The notes below the pieces were generated by a model, which was not told where the DNA came from, did not search any database, and worked only from the letters and a program-made list of their open reading frames with translations. A program made the translations under genes and the position numbers. 64,000 nucleotides of DNA, from positions 143,977 to 207,976 of the forward strand of contig NZ_LDJG01000006.1 in the NCBI RefSeq assembly GCF_001431425.1, written 5' to 3'. Shown here piece by piece: positions 8,274-18,422 of this stretch (within the stretch, counting starts at the first letter, position 1; each line of letters opens with the position of its first letter). Origin of the DNA: Stenotrophomonas nitritireducens. GTDB taxonomy: Bacteria > Pseudomonadota > Gammaproteobacteria > Xanthomonadales > Xanthomonadaceae.

Positions 8274-9962
8274 ATGCCCATTTCCAGACGAACCCGGCTG
8301 AATCGCACATGCAGCGTCCTGCTGCTCTTCCTGTCGTCGGCGCCCCTGCTGGCGGCCTCGCCGCAGTTGGCGCAGCGGGCGCCGGCCGCATCGCTGACGC
8401 CGGTGCTGGCCGGGGAGTTCTCGCTGCAGGCGGGCAAGCTGGCCGATGCCGCGCACTGGTATCTGCAGGCCGCGCGCGAAGGCGCCGGCGATGCCGGGCT
8501 GGCCGAGCGGGCCACCCGCATCGCGATGCTGGCCGACGACGAGGCCAGCGCGACCGAGGCCCTGGGGCTGTGGGCGCAGCGCGATCCCGGCTCGCTGGCC
8601 GTGCGCGGCACCCGCGCCTCGCTGGCGCTGCGCCAGGGCGATACCCGGCTGGCGCGCAAGGAGCTGCTGGCGGTGCTGCGCTCGCGCGAGCCGCAGGCCT
8701 GGCGTTACGCGGTACTGGCCCTGGCTACCGGTGGCCGCGATCCGGCGGCGCCGGCGAAGGTGCTGGATGAACTGGTCGATGCCGGCGCGATTCCCGACGA
8801 TCTGGAAGCCTGGCAGGAGTTCGGCCGCCTGGCGTTGCGCATGGAGCGCCCGGAACTGGCGCGGCGCATGGTCGGCGAGGTGGTCAGGCGCTTTCCCGAC
8901 GAACCGAGGGTAGCCCTGCTGCATGCCAGCCAGCTCAACCAGGCCGGCAAGAAGGACGAGGCGCTGGCGCTGTTGAAGGACATCGAGCCCAAGGCCGCGG
9001 GCGACGAGGAACTGCGCAACGCGCTGGCCTTCGCCTACGACGCGTTCGGCGAACCGGGCGCGGCCGGGCGGGTGCTCTCCATCGGCGAGCAGACCGTGCA
9101 GACCTGGGGCATGCGCGCCTCGCTGCTGGCCAAGCAGAAGGACGACGCGGGACTGCTGGCGCTGTACCAGGACATCTCGGCCAAGGCCGGCAAGCCCGAC
9201 CCGGACCAGCGCCTGCTGCTTGGGCGGATCGCCGAGTACCTCAAGCGCTACCGCGAGGCGGTGGACTGGTACCACGGCGTGCCCGGCGGCCCGCAGCGCA
9301 GCGAGGCGCGGCTGCGGGCGGTCAATGCCCTGCACGAACTGGGCGAGAAGGCGCAGGCGGCCGACGAGGTCCATGCCATCCAGGCTGACGCCTCGGTGGA
9401 CGACGACGTGCGCCGCGACGCCTACCTGCTGGAAGCCGAACTGCAGCAGCGCGACGAGCGCGACGATGCCGAGGTCGGCATCCTGACCCGCGGCCTGGCC
9501 GCCTACCCGGACGACAGCGCGCTGCTCTATGCGCGCGCGCTGGCCTGGGAGCGGCGCGACGACATCCCGCGCGCCGAGGCCGACCTGCGCAAGATCCTGG
9601 TCGCCGAGCCGGAGAACGTGGCCGCGCTCAATGCGCTGGGCTACACCCTGGCCGACCGTACGCGGCGCTACCAGGAGGCGCTGGAACTGATCGACCGCGC
9701 GCGCGTGGCCGAGCCGGACAACGCGGCCATCGTCGACAGCTATGGCTGGGTGCTGTACCGGCTGGGGCGCAACGAAGAGGCGCTGGTGCAGCTGCGCCGC
9801 GCCTGGAGCCTGAACAAGGATCCGGAGGTCGCCGCGCATGTCGGCGAGGTGCTGTGGGTGCTCGGGCAGAAGGACGAGGCGCGGCGCTTCTTCGACGAGG
9901 CCCGCAAGCTGGAGCCGGACAACCGCGCGCTGCAGCGCGCGATCGAGGCGCTTGGCGTATGA
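8274..9962 (+). CDS. Exported tetratricopeptide-repeat protein
   Basis: The 562-residue product begins with an Arg-rich N-terminus and a hydrophobic stretch (SVLLLFLSSAPLLAA), a Sec signal peptide with probable cleavage after AAS. The rest is helical and Ala/Leu/Arg-rich. Clear TPR units lie toward the C-terminus (for example EPENVAALNALGYTLADRTR, then EPDNAAIVDSYGWVLYRLGR). The ATG at 8274 was chosen because it precedes the signal peptide; the longer open frame reaches back into hemA. The stop overlaps the lolB start (ATGA), so the gene heads a TPR-lolB-ispE operon. Similar TPR proteins precede lolB in related genomes. A periplasmic or outer-membrane assembly role is likely but unproven. Confidence 0.82.
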   Translation: MPISRRTRLNRTCSVLLLFLSSAPLLAASPQLAQRAPAASLTPVLAGEFSLQAGKLADAAHWYLQAAREGAGDAGLAERATRIAMLADDEASATEALGLWAQRDPGSLAVRGTRASLALRQGDTRLARKELLAVLRSREPQAWRYAVLALATGGRDPAAPAKVLDELVDAGAIPDDLEAWQEFGRLALRMERPELARRMVGEVVRRFPDEPRVALLHASQLNQAGKKDEALALLKDIEPKAAGDEELRNALAFAYDAFGEPGAAGRVLSIGEQTVQTWGMRASLLAKQKDDAGLLALYQDISAKAGKPDPDQRLLLGRIAEYLKRYREAVDWYHGVPGGPQRSEARLRAVNALHELGEKAQAADEVHAIQADASVDDDVRRDAYLLEAELQQRDERDDAEVGILTRGLAAYPDDSALLYARALAWERRDDIPRAEADLRKILVAEPENVAALNALGYTLADRTRRYQEALELIDRARVAEPDNAAIVDSYGWVLYRLGRNEEALVQLRRAWSLNKDPEVAAHVGEVLWVLGQKDEARRFFDEARKLEPDNRALQRAIEALGV

Positions 9963-10609
9963 CGGCGATGGTGTGGCGATGGATGGCGGCGCTGTTCCTG
10001 GCCGGCACGCTGGCGGGCTGCGGTTCCATGGCGACCCGGCAGGCGCCGCCGGCCGTGCAGGTGCATACGACCTCGGAGCCGGCCCTCGAAACGGCGCGGC
10101 TGGCGGTGCTGGATACCTTGCCGGCGTGGTCGTTCCAGGGCCGGGTCGCGATCAGCAAGGGCCGCAATGGCGGCAATGGCCGCATCGACTGGCAGCAGCA
10201 GGGCGAGGCCTACCAGGTCGGCCTGGCGGCGCCGGTGACGCGGCAGAGCTGGCAGCTGAGCGGGGGGGGCGGGCAGCCGGTGCGGCTGGATGGGCTGGAA
10301 GGCGGGCCGCGCAGTGGCACGGATGCCGGGCAACTGCTGCTGCAGGCCACCGGCTGGGACATTCCGGTCGAACAGCTGGCCGCGTGGGTGCGCGGCATGC
10401 CCGCCTCGGGGGCGATCGCACCGGCCTACCAGGGCTACGACATCGAAGGATTGCCGCGGGTCCTGGAGCAGGGCGGGTGGCGGATCGACTATCTGGACTG
10501 GTACCCGCCGGTCGAGGGCCGTCCGGCCCTGCCGCGCCGCATCGAGGCGGTCAACGGTGACGCCAAGGTGCGGCTGATCGTCGATGAATGGAGCATGGGC
10601 GGGCCATGA
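9959..10609 (+). CDS. lolB: Outer-membrane lipoprotein receptor LolB
   Basis: LolB accepts lipoproteins from LolA and inserts them in the outer membrane. The 216-residue precursor has a lipoprotein signal with lipobox LAGC, lipidated Cys21. The LolB-type core includes [10 protein letters not shown] near residue 60 and an IDYLDWYP segment near the C-terminus. The ATG overlaps the TPR gene stop by ATGA, and its own TGA overlaps the ispE start the same way. Placement directly before ispE matches other proteobacteria. Confidence 0.92.
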   Translation: MTAMVWRWMAALFLAGTLAGCGSMATRQAPPAVQVHTTSEPALETARLAVLDTLPAWSFQGRVAISKGRNGGNGRIDWQQQGEAYQVGLAAPVTRQSWQLSGGGGQPVRLDGLEGGPRSGTDAGQLLLQATGWDIPVEQLAAWVRGMPASGAIAPAYQGYDIEGLPRVLEQGGWRIDYLDWYPPVEGRPALPRRIEAVNGDAKVRLIVDEWSMGGP

Positions 10610-11478
10610 ACACCGTCGTGGACGCGGCCGGCTGGTCGTACTGGCCGGCGCCGGCCAAGCTGAACCTGTTCCTGCACATCACCGGCCGGCGCCCGGACGG
10701 CTATCACGAGCTGCAGACCGTGTTCCGCCTGCTGGACTGGGGCGACCGCATCGGCCTGCGCCTGCGCGCGGACGGCCAGGTGCGCCGCGAAGGGCCCTCC
10801 GTTCCCGGGGTGGCCGAAGCCGACGACCTGGTGGTTCGTGCTGCTAAATCGCTTAAAGATGCATCCAATTGCGCCGAAGGGGTTGATATCTGCGTAGACA
10901 AGCGCATCCCCGCCGGTGGTGGCTTCGGTGGCGGCTCGTCCGACGCGGCGACCGTTCTGGTCGCGTTGAATGCGTTGTGGAAAACCGGCCTGGACGAGGA
11001 TGCATTGGCGGCGCTGGGCCTGCGTCTGGGCGCCGACGTGCCGGTGTTCTTGCGCGGGCGCAACGCCTGGGCCGAGGGTGTGGGCGAACGGCTGGTGCCG
11101 CTGGACCTGCCGCCGGCCTGGTATCTGCTGGTGGATCCAGGGGTGCACGTGCCTACCGCCGAGCTGTTCCGCTCCCCGGATTTGACGCGGGATGCCGCGC
11201 CCGCGAAAATAGCGGACTTCGCTTCCGGGACCATCCTCGGAAATGCGTTCGAACCGGTGCTGCGATGCCGGGAACCCGCCGTAGAAGCGGTGTTCCAGGC
11301 GCTTTCGCGCGTCGGCCGGGCGCGGCTCACGGGGTCGGGAAGCGGTTGTTTCGTCGAGTTCGCCACGCGCGCTGCCGCAGAGCATGCCCTGGCGGAATTG
11401 CCGGACCAGCTGCGGGCCCGGGTAGTTGCCGGCGCCGCGCGCTCGCCACTGCTCGAGGCACTGGAAGCGATGCAGTGA
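10606..11478 (+). CDS. ispE: 4-diphosphocytidyl-2-C-methyl-D-erythritol kinase
   Basis: IspE phosphorylates CDP-methylerythritol in the MEP isoprenoid pathway. The 290-residue GHMP kinase shows the N-terminal [11 protein letters not shown] (Lys18), the glycine-rich ATP loop [14 protein letters not shown] (about 102-115), [10 protein letters not shown] with Asp144, and the C-terminal [12 protein letters not shown] loop. The ATG at 10606 forms an ATGA overlap with lolB; an ATG 18 bases upstream is possible. Bases about 10835-10910 use AT-richer codons (AAA, TCC, GAT, GTT) than the rest of the gene, but the reading frame and motifs are intact. Confidence 0.96.
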   Translation: MNTVVDAAGWSYWPAPAKLNLFLHITGRRPDGYHELQTVFRLLDWGDRIGLRLRADGQVRREGPSVPGVAEADDLVVRAAKSLKDASNCAEGVDICVDKRIPAGGGFGGGSSDAATVLVALNALWKTGLDEDALAALGLRLGADVPVFLRGRNAWAEGVGERLVPLDLPPAWYLLVDPGVHVPTAELFRSPDLTRDAAPAKIADFASGTILGNAFEPVLRCREPAVEAVFQALSRVGRARLTGSGSGCFVEFATRAAAEHALAELPDQLRARVVAGAARSPLLEALEAMQ

Positions 11479-11489
11479 TGGATTGATGC

Positions 11490-11566
11490 AGGGGCGTCGC
11501 CAAGAGGCCCAAGGCACCAGGTTTTGATCCTGGCATTCGTAGGTTCGAATCCTACCGCCCCTGCCA
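11490..11566 (+). tRNA. tRNA-Gln (UUG anticodon)
   Basis: A 77-base cloverleaf has acceptor AGGGGCG paired with CGCCCCT, discriminator G and an encoded CCA (11564-11566). The anticodon stem CCAGG/CCTGG encloses the loop TTTTGAT, anticodon TTG. The T-loop TTCGAAT is present. It sits 11 bases after ispE and before prs, the usual place in xanthomonads. Confidence 0.95.
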
Positions 11567-11620
11567 CTCACGCGAGTCTTCTCGCGAGCCCGCGCTTCAC
11601 CCGTGCGGGAATTGAAGGAA

Positions 11621-11644
11621 AAGCCCGGCGCTGGCCGGGTTTTG
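11621..11644 (+). terminator. Intrinsic terminator after tRNA-Gln
   Basis: The arms AAGCCCGG and CCGGGTTTT form a stem around CGCTGG and run into TTTT at 11640-11643. It separates ispE/tRNA-Gln from prs. An almost identical hairpin ends rplQ at 57649. Confidence 0.65.
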
Positions 11645-11690
11645 CGTGACACATCCCCCCGCTCTTTCGCCGCCGCCCGAGAAAGCCGAC

Positions 11691-12650
11691 ATGCAAGACG
11701 CCCAGAACCTGCTGGTTTTTTCCGGCAACGCCAACAAACACCTTGCGCAGAGCATCTGCAAGGAGCTGGGCGTGCAGCCGGGCAAGGCGCTGGTCTCCAA
11801 GTTCTCCGACGGCGAGGTGCAGGTCGAGATCCAGGAGAACGTGCGCAAGCAGGACGTGTTCGTGGTGCAGCCGACCTGCGCGCCGAGCGCGGAGAACCTG
11901 ATGGAACTGCTGGTGATCATCGACGCGCTCAAGCGCGCGAGCGCCGCGTCCGTCACCGCGGTGGTGCCGTACTTCGGCTACGCCCGCCAGGATCGCCGCA
12001 TGCGTTCCTCGCGCGTGCCGATCACCGCCAAGGTCGCCGCCAAGATGTTCTCGGCCGTGCACACCGACCAGATCCTCACGGTCGACCTGCACGCCGACCA
12101 GATCCAAGGCTTCTTCGACATGCCCGTGGACAACGTATACGCCTCGCCGCTGCTGCTGGCCGACATCTGGCGCGCTTACGGCACCGACAACCTGATCGTG
12201 GTCAGCCCGGACGTCGGCGGCGTGGTGCGCGCCCGCGCGGTGGCCAAGCGCCTGGACGACGCGGACCTTGCGATCATCGACAAGCGCCGTCCGCGCGCCA
12301 ACGTGGCCACGGTGATGAACATCATCGGCGACGTCGACGGCAAGACCTGCGTGATGGTCGACGACATCGTCGACACTGCCGGCACCCTGTGCGCCGCCGC
12401 CGCCGCGCTGAAGGCGCGCGGCGCGGTGAAGGTCGCCGCGTACTGCACCCATGCCGTGCTCTCGGGCCCGGCGGTGGACAACCTGAACAACTCCCAGCTC
12501 GACGAGCTGGTGGTGACCGACACGATCCCGTTGTCCGACGTGGCCCGTGTCTGCACCAAGATCCGCCAGATCAGCGTGGCCGAGATGCTGGCCGAGACGA
12601 TGCGCCGCATCGCCTTCGGCGAGTCGGTCAGCTCGATGTACGTGGATTGA
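11691..12650 (+). CDS. prs: Ribose-phosphate pyrophosphokinase (PRPP synthase)
   Basis: Prs makes PRPP from ribose-5-phosphate and ATP for nucleotide, histidine and tryptophan synthesis. From the ATG at 11691 the protein is 319 residues, near the usual 315. The ATP flexible-loop region [10 protein letters not shown] (about 94-103), the metal/ATP region [11 protein letters not shown] (132-142) and the PRPP-binding signature [11 protein letters not shown] (223-233) are all present. A start 45 bases upstream exists, but it overlaps the terminator region and adds a proline-rich tail not seen in the family. Confidence 0.97.
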   Translation: MQDAQNLLVFSGNANKHLAQSICKELGVQPGKALVSKFSDGEVQVEIQENVRKQDVFVVQPTCAPSAENLMELLVIIDALKRASAASVTAVVPYFGYARQDRRMRSSRVPITAKVAAKMFSAVHTDQILTVDLHADQIQGFFDMPVDNVYASPLLLADIWRAYGTDNLIVVSPDVGGVVRARAVAKRLDDADLAIIDKRRPRANVATVMNIIGDVDGKTCVMVDDIVDTAGTLCAAAAALKARGAVKVAAYCTHAVLSGPAVDNLNNSQLDELVVTDTIPLSDVARVCTKIRQISVAEMLAETMRRIAFGESVSSMYVD

Positions 12651-12757
12651 TGAACCCCGGTTCCCGGCATGTCGCCGGGGCCGACAACGGCATTCCTGGT
12701 CGCGGGAATGTCTTCACCACGCACCGCCTGCGGTGCAACAACCAAGAGTAGTCAACA

Positions 12758-13360
12758 ATGGCAAAGTCCCACGAAATCAAGGTCGCCCGTCGCGACGTGC
12801 AGGGCAAGGGTGCGAGCCGCCGCCTGCGTCACGCCGGTGTCGTCCCGGGCATCGTCTACGGCGGTGACCGCGAGCCGGCGATGGTCGAGTTCAACCACAA
12901 CGAAATCTGGCTGGCCCAGCAGAACGAGTGGTTCTATTCCTCGATCATCGACCTGAACCTCGACGGCACCCTCTACAAGGTGCTCCTGCGCGACATGCAG
13001 CGCCACCCCTACAAGCAGCTGGTCATGCACCTGGACTTCCAGCGCGTGAACGAGAACGAAGTGCTGAACGTCTCCGTGCCGCTGCACTTCATCAACGAGG
13101 AGATCTCCCCGGCCGGCAAGACCGCCGACGTGCTGGTCACCCACGAGCTGAAGGAAGTGCACATCGCCTGCCTGCCGAAGGACCTGCCGCAGTCGATCGA
13201 AGTCGACCTGGCCGCCCTGACCGCCGGCGACATCATCTACCTGTCGCAGCTGAAGCTGCCGGCGGGCGTGGAAATCCCGGCGCTGAAGCTGGGCAAGGAC
13301 CACGACGATGCCGTCGTCATCGCCAAGGCACCGACCGCCGGCGAAGAAGCCGCCGAGTAA
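12758..13360 (+). CDS. rplY: 50S ribosomal protein L25 with CTC extension
   Basis: L25 binds 5S rRNA. The 200-residue protein is the long (Ctc/TL5) form. The N-terminal L25 domain (about 1-95) includes GKGASRRLRHAGVVPGIVYG, and the C-terminal beta-rich domain continues to a short acidic tail (AGEEAAE). It follows prs by 107 bases, a gap with short GC-rich hairpins, and precedes pth. The ATG has only a weak purine stretch (AGAG) upstream. Confidence 0.96.
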   Translation: MAKSHEIKVARRDVQGKGASRRLRHAGVVPGIVYGGDREPAMVEFNHNEIWLAQQNEWFYSSIIDLNLDGTLYKVLLRDMQRHPYKQLVMHLDFQRVNENEVLNVSVPLHFINEEISPAGKTADVLVTHELKEVHIACLPKDLPQSIEVDLAALTAGDIIYLSQLKLPAGVEIPALKLGKDHDDAVVIAKAPTAGEEAAE

Positions 13361-13411
13361 TCGGCCGGTTGCGTCCGCCCTTCCCGGGCGGACGCAGCCA
13401 ACGGTGGACGC

Positions 13412-13993
13412 ATGACTGGCTTGCGACTGATCGTCGGTCTGGGCAATCCCGGAACCGAACACGCCCGGACCCGGCACAATGCCGGGTTTCATTTCGTTGA
13501 GGCCCTGGCCGAGCGGGCGGGCGCGCGGTGGGCGCTGGAAGGCAAGCTTTTCGGCGAAGTGGCCAAGGCCGATATCGGCGGCCAGCCGGTATGGCTGCTC
13601 AAGCCGGCCACCTTCATGAACCTGTCCGGCAAGTCGGTCACCGCCGCGCAGCGGTTCTGGAAGATCGAACCGGAACAGACCCTGCTCGCGCATGACGAAC
13701 TGGACCTGCCGCCGGGTACGGCGCGGCTGAAGTTCGACGGCGGCCACGGCGGCCAGAACGGCCTGCGCGACACCATCCGCCTGCTCGGGCATGGCAGGTT
13801 CCATCGGCTGCGCATCGGCATCGGCCATCCCGGCCACAAGGATCGCGTGGTGCCGTGGGTGCTGGGCCGTCCGTCGAAGGACGACGACGTGCTGATCGCG
13901 CGCGCCATCGACGACGCCATCGACGTGATGCCGTTGGCGGTGGACGGCGATTTCAACGAGGCCATGAAGCGGCTGCACACGGGCAAACCGTGA
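13412..13993 (+). CDS. pth: Peptidyl-tRNA hydrolase
   Basis: Pth recycles peptidyl-tRNAs dropped by ribosomes. The 193-residue protein has the family signature LIVGLGNPG with Asn12, the catalytic His22 in [20 protein letters not shown], and the [13 protein letters not shown] segment. It lies between rplY and ychF, the standard arrangement, 51 bases after rplY. Confidence 0.97.
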   Translation: MTGLRLIVGLGNPGTEHARTRHNAGFHFVEALAERAGARWALEGKLFGEVAKADIGGQPVWLLKPATFMNLSGKSVTAAQRFWKIEPEQTLLAHDELDLPPGTARLKFDGGHGGQNGLRDTIRLLGHGRFHRLRIGIGHPGHKDRVVPWVLGRPSKDDDVLIARAIDDAIDVMPLAVDGDFNEAMKRLHTGKP

Positions 13994-14069
13994 TTGCGGC
14001 CTGCGCTTTCGCGCGCGGCGACGCCGCCGGAGAGCGCAGGCCGGAATCCCGAATCGTGGAGTTTGTTGC

Positions 14070-15161
14070 ATGGGTATCAAATGCGGCATCGTCGGCCTGC
14101 CCAACGTCGGCAAGTCGACCCTGTTCAATGCGCTGACCAAGGCGGGTATCGCCGCGGCCAATTTCCCGTTCTGCACGATCGAGCCGAACACCGGCATCGT
14201 GCCCGTGCCCGATCCGCGGCTCGAGGCGCTGGCCGCGATCGTCAAGCCGGAGCGGGTGATCCCGACCACGATGGAATTCGTCGACATCGCCGGCCTGGTT
14301 GCTGGCGCCTCCAAGGGCGAGGGCCTGGGCAACAAGTTCCTGGCCCACATCCGCGAGACCGATGCCGTCGCCCACGTCGTGCGCTGCTTCGAGGACGGCA
14401 ACGTCATCCACGTCGCCAACAAGGTCGATCCGATCGCCGACATCGAGACCATCGATACCGAACTGGCATTGGCCGACCTCGAATCCGTGCTGAAGGCGCT
14501 GGACCGCGCCAACCGCGCGGCCAAGGCCAACGACAAGGACGCGCTGGCGCGCAAGCCGGTGCTGGAGAAGCTTGCCGCGGCGCTCGACCAGGGGCGCTCG
14601 GCGCGTTCGGCCGGCCTCGACGCGGAGGAGAAGGCGCTGATCCGCGACATGTTCCTGATCACGCTCAAGCCGCTGATGTACATCGCCAACGTCGCCGAGG
14701 ACGGCTTCGAGAACAATCCGCACCTGGATGCGGTGCGCGCCCGCGCCGAAGCCGAGGGCGCCGAAGTGGTGCCGGTGTGCGCGGCGATCGAGGAAGAGCT
14801 GTCGCAGCTGGAGGACGCCGATCGTGACGAGTTCCTCAAGGACCTCGGCCTCGACGAGCCCGGCCTGAACCGGGTGATCCGCGCCGGCTACAAGCTGCTG
14901 GGCCTGCAGACCTACTTCACCGCGGGCGTGAAGGAGGTCCGTGCGTGGCAGCTGCGCGCCGGTTCCACCGCGCCGCAGGCAGCGGGCGTGATCCATACCG
15001 ACTTCGAGCGCGGCTTCATCCGCGCCGAGACCATCGGCTACGACGACTTCATCAACCTCAAGGGCGAGCAGGGCGCCAAGGAAGCCGGCCGCCTGCGCCT
15101 GGAAGGCAAGGACTACATCGTCAAGGAAGGCGACGTGCTGCACTTCCGCTTCAACGTCTGA
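14070..15161 (+). CDS. ychF: Redox-regulated ribosome-binding ATPase YchF (Obg family)
   Basis: The 363-residue protein has the G1 motif [12 protein letters not shown] starting at residue 9, the [17 protein letters not shown] switch region, and a C-terminal TGS domain ending in [15 protein letters not shown]. YchF hydrolyses ATP rather than GTP and binds 70S ribosomes. Length equals that of E. coli YchF. The gene is last in the plus-strand run and is followed by a hairpin terminator at 15187. Confidence 0.97.
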   Translation: MGIKCGIVGLPNVGKSTLFNALTKAGIAAANFPFCTIEPNTGIVPVPDPRLEALAAIVKPERVIPTTMEFVDIAGLVAGASKGEGLGNKFLAHIRETDAVAHVVRCFEDGNVIHVANKVDPIADIETIDTELALADLESVLKALDRANRAAKANDKDALARKPVLEKLAAALDQGRSARSAGLDAEEKALIRDMFLITLKPLMYIANVAEDGFENNPHLDAVRARAEAEGAEVVPVCAAIEEELSQLEDADRDEFLKDLGLDEPGLNRVIRAGYKLLGLQTYFTAGVKEVRAWQLRAGSTAPQAAGVIHTDFERGFIRAETIGYDDFINLKGEQGAKEAGRLRLEGKDYIVKEGDVLHFRFNV

Positions 15162-15186
15162 TTCCCGGCGCGATGCTGGAAACGCG

Positions 15187-15209
15187 AGGCCCCGCAATGC
15201 GGGGCCTTT
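15187..15209 (+). terminator. Intrinsic terminator after ychF
   Basis: Arms AGGCCCCGC (15187-15195) and GCGGGGCCT (15199-15207) enclose AAT and run into TTT. The position is 25 bases after the ychF stop. Confidence 0.7.
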
Positions 15210-15392
15210 GCGTATCTGGCGGGCGCCGCCACGCCGTGGCTGGCCAAAAATTCGACAGCCCAGGCGGAGCCTTTGCGGCGCCGCCGTGCGCGGGAGTTTT
15301 CCACAGGCTTTTCCCTGCCTTCTGCACATGTGCTGTGGAGAATCACGGGGGAGGTGTCGGGTGGCATCGATGGATCCAGCCGGTCCTCCGGA

Positions 15393-15425
15393 AACAACAG
15401 GGCCCGCATCGCGGGCCCTGTTGTT
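15393..15425 (-). terminator. Intrinsic terminator of the TonB receptor gene
   Basis: A 15-bp perfect stem (15393-15407 with 15411-15425, loop ATC) lies 22 bases past the receptor stop on the minus strand and continues in T residues in that direction. The 180 bases between it and the ychF terminator show no gene or clear signal. Confidence 0.75.
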
Positions 15426-15447
15426 GCAGCTGTGAACGATCCGCGTC

Positions 15448-18240
15448 TTACAGCGGCTTGCCGCCCAGTTTCCAGGTGACCTGCACGAAGTAGCTGCGGC
15501 CGATCGCATCGAACCACGAGGTGTTGTAGTACGGGTACGCGGCCCAGGTCGCGTCGCGCGGCGGCATCTTGTCGAACAGGTTGTTGACCGACAGCGACAC
15601 CCGCAGGTGGTCGTTGATGTCGTAGCGCGCACCGGCATTGAAGCGCCAGGTGGCTTCGGTCCAGGCGTCGTTGTCGTAGTTGGCGACGCGGCCCAGGTAA
15701 TCGCCGAACAGGCTGGCGCCCCACTCACCCTTGTCCCAGGTCACGCCCAGGTTGGACTTGACCCGCGGCAGGGTGGTATCGCTGAAGCTCACCGACAGCA
15801 TGTCCTCGGTCGGGTCGCCCGGGTACTGCTGGCGGGTATGGCGATGGGCCCAGGTATAGGTACCGGTGAAGCTGAAGTTGCCGGCCGCCGCGGTCTGCAG
15901 GCGGTAGTTCGCGGCCACGTCGATGCCGGAGGTCTCCTCGCGGGCGATGTTGATCGGCGCGAAGTGGACGCTGGTGATGTCGCCGTTGCTGTTGCGGATC
16001 ACCCGTGCCATCGCGTCCACGCAGGTCGGCGAGGTGGGATCGACGGTCGCACCGGTGTCGGTCTTGCCGAGGCGGCAGTTGGCTTCGGTGATGCGCAGGA
16101 TTTCGCGGTCCTGCGACTGCACCTGGTTCATCACCTTGATCTTGTAGTAATCCACCGCCAGGTCGAAGTTGGCGATGGGCGACCACACGAAGCCTGCCGT
16201 GAACGACTTGCTGGTCTCCACGTCCAGGTTCCTGTTGCCGGAATAGACATCGAGCGTATTGGTGTCCCAGTCGCCTTCGTCCCAGCACTCGCCGTTGCTG
16301 AAGCCCGGCTCGTCCTGGCGGCAGTGGTAATAGTCCGTCGAAGTCTTGCGGTAGTAGTCGTCGTCGGCGAACAGGTAGTGCATGTCCGGCGCGCGGAAGC
16401 CCGTGCCGTAGGAGCTGCGCACCAGCAGGGTATCGAGCGGACGCCATTCCAGGCCGGCGCTGTAGGTGAACTTGCCGGGATGCCTGTTGCCGAAGCTGTA
16501 GCGGTCGTAGCGGCCGGCCAGGCTGGCCTGCAGGTTGGAGACCACCGGCACACGCAGCTCGCCGGCGGCGCTCCAGCGGTTGCGGCTGCCGCTGCCGTCG
16601 CCGTACTGCGGGCCGTAGTAGGCGTCGGCGGTCAGCGCCAGCGGGTCGGGATGGATCGCATAGGACTGGCGGCCGTACTCGACCACGCCGGCAAAGCCGA
16701 CGTCGCCGGTCGGCAGCGAGAACAGCGCCGGGGTGTCGGCGGTGAAGCTGACGTTGTCGTTCTTGGCTTCGGGATGGAAGGAGGACATCGCCGCGATGGA
16801 GGCGAACTCGGCCGGCGTCAGCGGCTTGAACAGGCGCGCCGGATCCGGGTTGTAGATCGCATAACCATCGTCGTCGTAGCCCAGCCGCTCGCCCAGGAAC
16901 AGGCGGTTGGCTGCGTCGGCCTTGATGCGCGGCATCTTCACGTCGGCCTTGTACTGGGAGTGGTTGTAGGCGCCTTCCCAGTTCCAGTTGTCGCCGAGCA
17001 TGCCCTTCAGGCCCGTGGTCACCGCCAGCGTCTTCTGCGTGGTGGTGTTCATGCGGTTCTTCAGGCCGCCGACTTCCTCGGGGCCGAACTGGCGCCTCCA
17101 GATTTCATAGTGCCCGGTGCCGGCGTTGTAGAACACCTTGTCGTTGTTGTCGGTCGAGGCCGGGTCGTGGAACTCCCAGCCCATGTTGTCGCTGGGGTAG
17201 GAGCTGGTGCCGTTGCCGGTCATCAGCTTGACTTCCTGGCGGCCGAGCTGGACGTCGGCGAACCAGGACAGGTTGTCGTCGAAGCGATACTCGAACGAGC
17301 CATAGGCGGTGGCGCCCTTGCGCTCGTTGTTGATGGTGCGCTGGGCGGTGATCCGCTCGCTGCCGCAGTAGGGCTCGCCGTAGCGGTCCAGGGCCAGGTG
17401 GGTGGTGCCGCTGTTCAGGCCCGCCAGTGCGGAGCAGTCGCCTTCCGGATCGAGCGCGACGTCCTCATCGACGTCATAGCGGCGGGCGACCAGGGTCGGC
17501 AAGCGGCTGCGTGAGGTCGGGCCGTCGAGCGTGGAATCCTGCACCTTGCGCTGGGTGCCCCACACCGGGTGCTTGTCCATCAGCTCCACGCCGACGATGC
17601 CGCTGAAATTGCCCTGTTCGAAGCCGGTGGTCAGGGTCAGGTCGTGGGACTCGCCGCCGCCGCGGCTGGTGTCGCCATAGCGGTAGTCGATGGTGGTGCC
17701 GTCGGTGGACTTCTTGAGGATGAAGTTGATCACGCCCGCCATCGCGTCCGAGCCATAGACGGCCGAGGCGCTGCCGGTCAGCACTTCGATGCGGTCGATC
17801 ATCCCCAGCGGGATGTTGCCGATGTCGGTGAAGTTGCTCTTGCCGTTGAGTGGCAGCGGGAAGTCGGCGATGCGGCGGCCGTTGATCAGCACCAGGGTGT
17901 GGTTCGGGCCGAGGCCGCGCAGGTCGACAGCCTGTGCACCAGGGGTCGACTGGGCGCCGGTGGTGTTCTGCTGGCCCTGGGTGTAGCCGTTGTTCTGGCT
18001 GAGGGAGCGCAGCACATCCGGCACGCTGGTGAAGCCGGCCGCCTTGATCTGCTCGGCGTTGACCACCGTGACCGGCGCCGGGCCCTCCACCTGCGCGCGC
18101 GGGATGCGCGAGCCGGTGACCTGTACGGTATCCAGTTGCTTGGTTTGATCGTTGTCGGTGTTCTGGGCCAAGGCCATTGCGGGGGCGGCCATGCCAAGCA
18201 GGGCCAACTGGATCGAACACACCATTGCGTGTCTGCGCAT
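15448..18240 (-). CDS. TonB-dependent outer-membrane receptor
   Basis: The 930-residue protein has a signal peptide (LALLGMAAPAMALAQ, about 12-26). A TonB-box-like segment follows (DTVQVTGSRIPR), then the plug domain, with DLRGLGPNHTLVLINGRRI and SAVYGSDAMAGVINFILKK. A long beta-barrel comes next, with the C-terminal signature ending in SYFVQVTWKLGG. There is no N-terminal STN signalling domain, so it is a plain transporter. The size and plug style match the large xanthomonad receptors that take up oligomeric substrates. It diverges from the cyanophycinase-like gene across 182 bases, so beta-Asp-Arg dipeptides or cyanophycin fragments are a plausible substrate by context. The barrel itself does not show the substrate. 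Confidence 0.88.
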   Translation of the reverse strand: MRRHAMVCSIQLALLGMAAPAMALAQNTDNDQTKQLDTVQVTGSRIPRAQVEGPAPVTVVNAEQIKAAGFTSVPDVLRSLSQNNGYTQGQQNTTGAQSTPGAQAVDLRGLGPNHTLVLINGRRIADFPLPLNGKSNFTDIGNIPLGMIDRIEVLTGSASAVYGSDAMAGVINFILKKSTDGTTIDYRYGDTSRGGGESHDLTLTTGFEQGNFSGIVGVELMDKHPVWGTQRKVQDSTLDGPTSRSRLPTLVARRYDVDEDVALDPEGDCSALAGLNSGTTHLALDRYGEPYCGSERITAQRTINNERKGATAYGSFEYRFDDNLSWFADVQLGRQEVKLMTGNGTSSYPSDNMGWEFHDPASTDNNDKVFYNAGTGHYEIWRRQFGPEEVGGLKNRMNTTTQKTLAVTTGLKGMLGDNWNWEGAYNHSQYKADVKMPRIKADAANRLFLGERLGYDDDGYAIYNPDPARLFKPLTPAEFASIAAMSSFHPEAKNDNVSFTADTPALFSLPTGDVGFAGVVEYGRQSYAIHPDPLALTADAYYGPQYGDGSGSRNRWSAAGELRVPVVSNLQASLAGRYDRYSFGNRHPGKFTYSAGLEWRPLDTLLVRSSYGTGFRAPDMHYLFADDDYYRKTSTDYYHCRQDEPGFSNGECWDEGDWDTNTLDVYSGNRNLDVETSKSFTAGFVWSPIANFDLAVDYYKIKVMNQVQSQDREILRITEANCRLGKTDTGATVDPTSPTCVDAMARVIRNSNGDITSVHFAPINIAREETSGIDVAANYRLQTAAAGNFSFTGTYTWAHRHTRQQYPGDPTEDMLSVSFSDTTLPRVKSNLGVTWDKGEWGASLFGDYLGRVANYDNDAWTEATWRFNAGARYDINDHLRVSLSVNNLFDKMPPRDATWAAYPYYNTSWFDAIGRSYFVQVTWKLGGKPL

Positions 18241-18422
18241 GAATCAGGTCTCTGCTGAAAGTGTTCCGGAAAGTGTCTGGCCGGCCCGCGTGAGCGCCGG
18301 GAGCCCCGGATAAAACGTGAATGGGGGCGCGATCATCTAACACCTTTTTTACACGCTTGACCACTGCCGGAAAGTCTGGCATTACGGCATGGAAGCGATT
18401 ACATGTTGTCCTGGAGAGCGGT

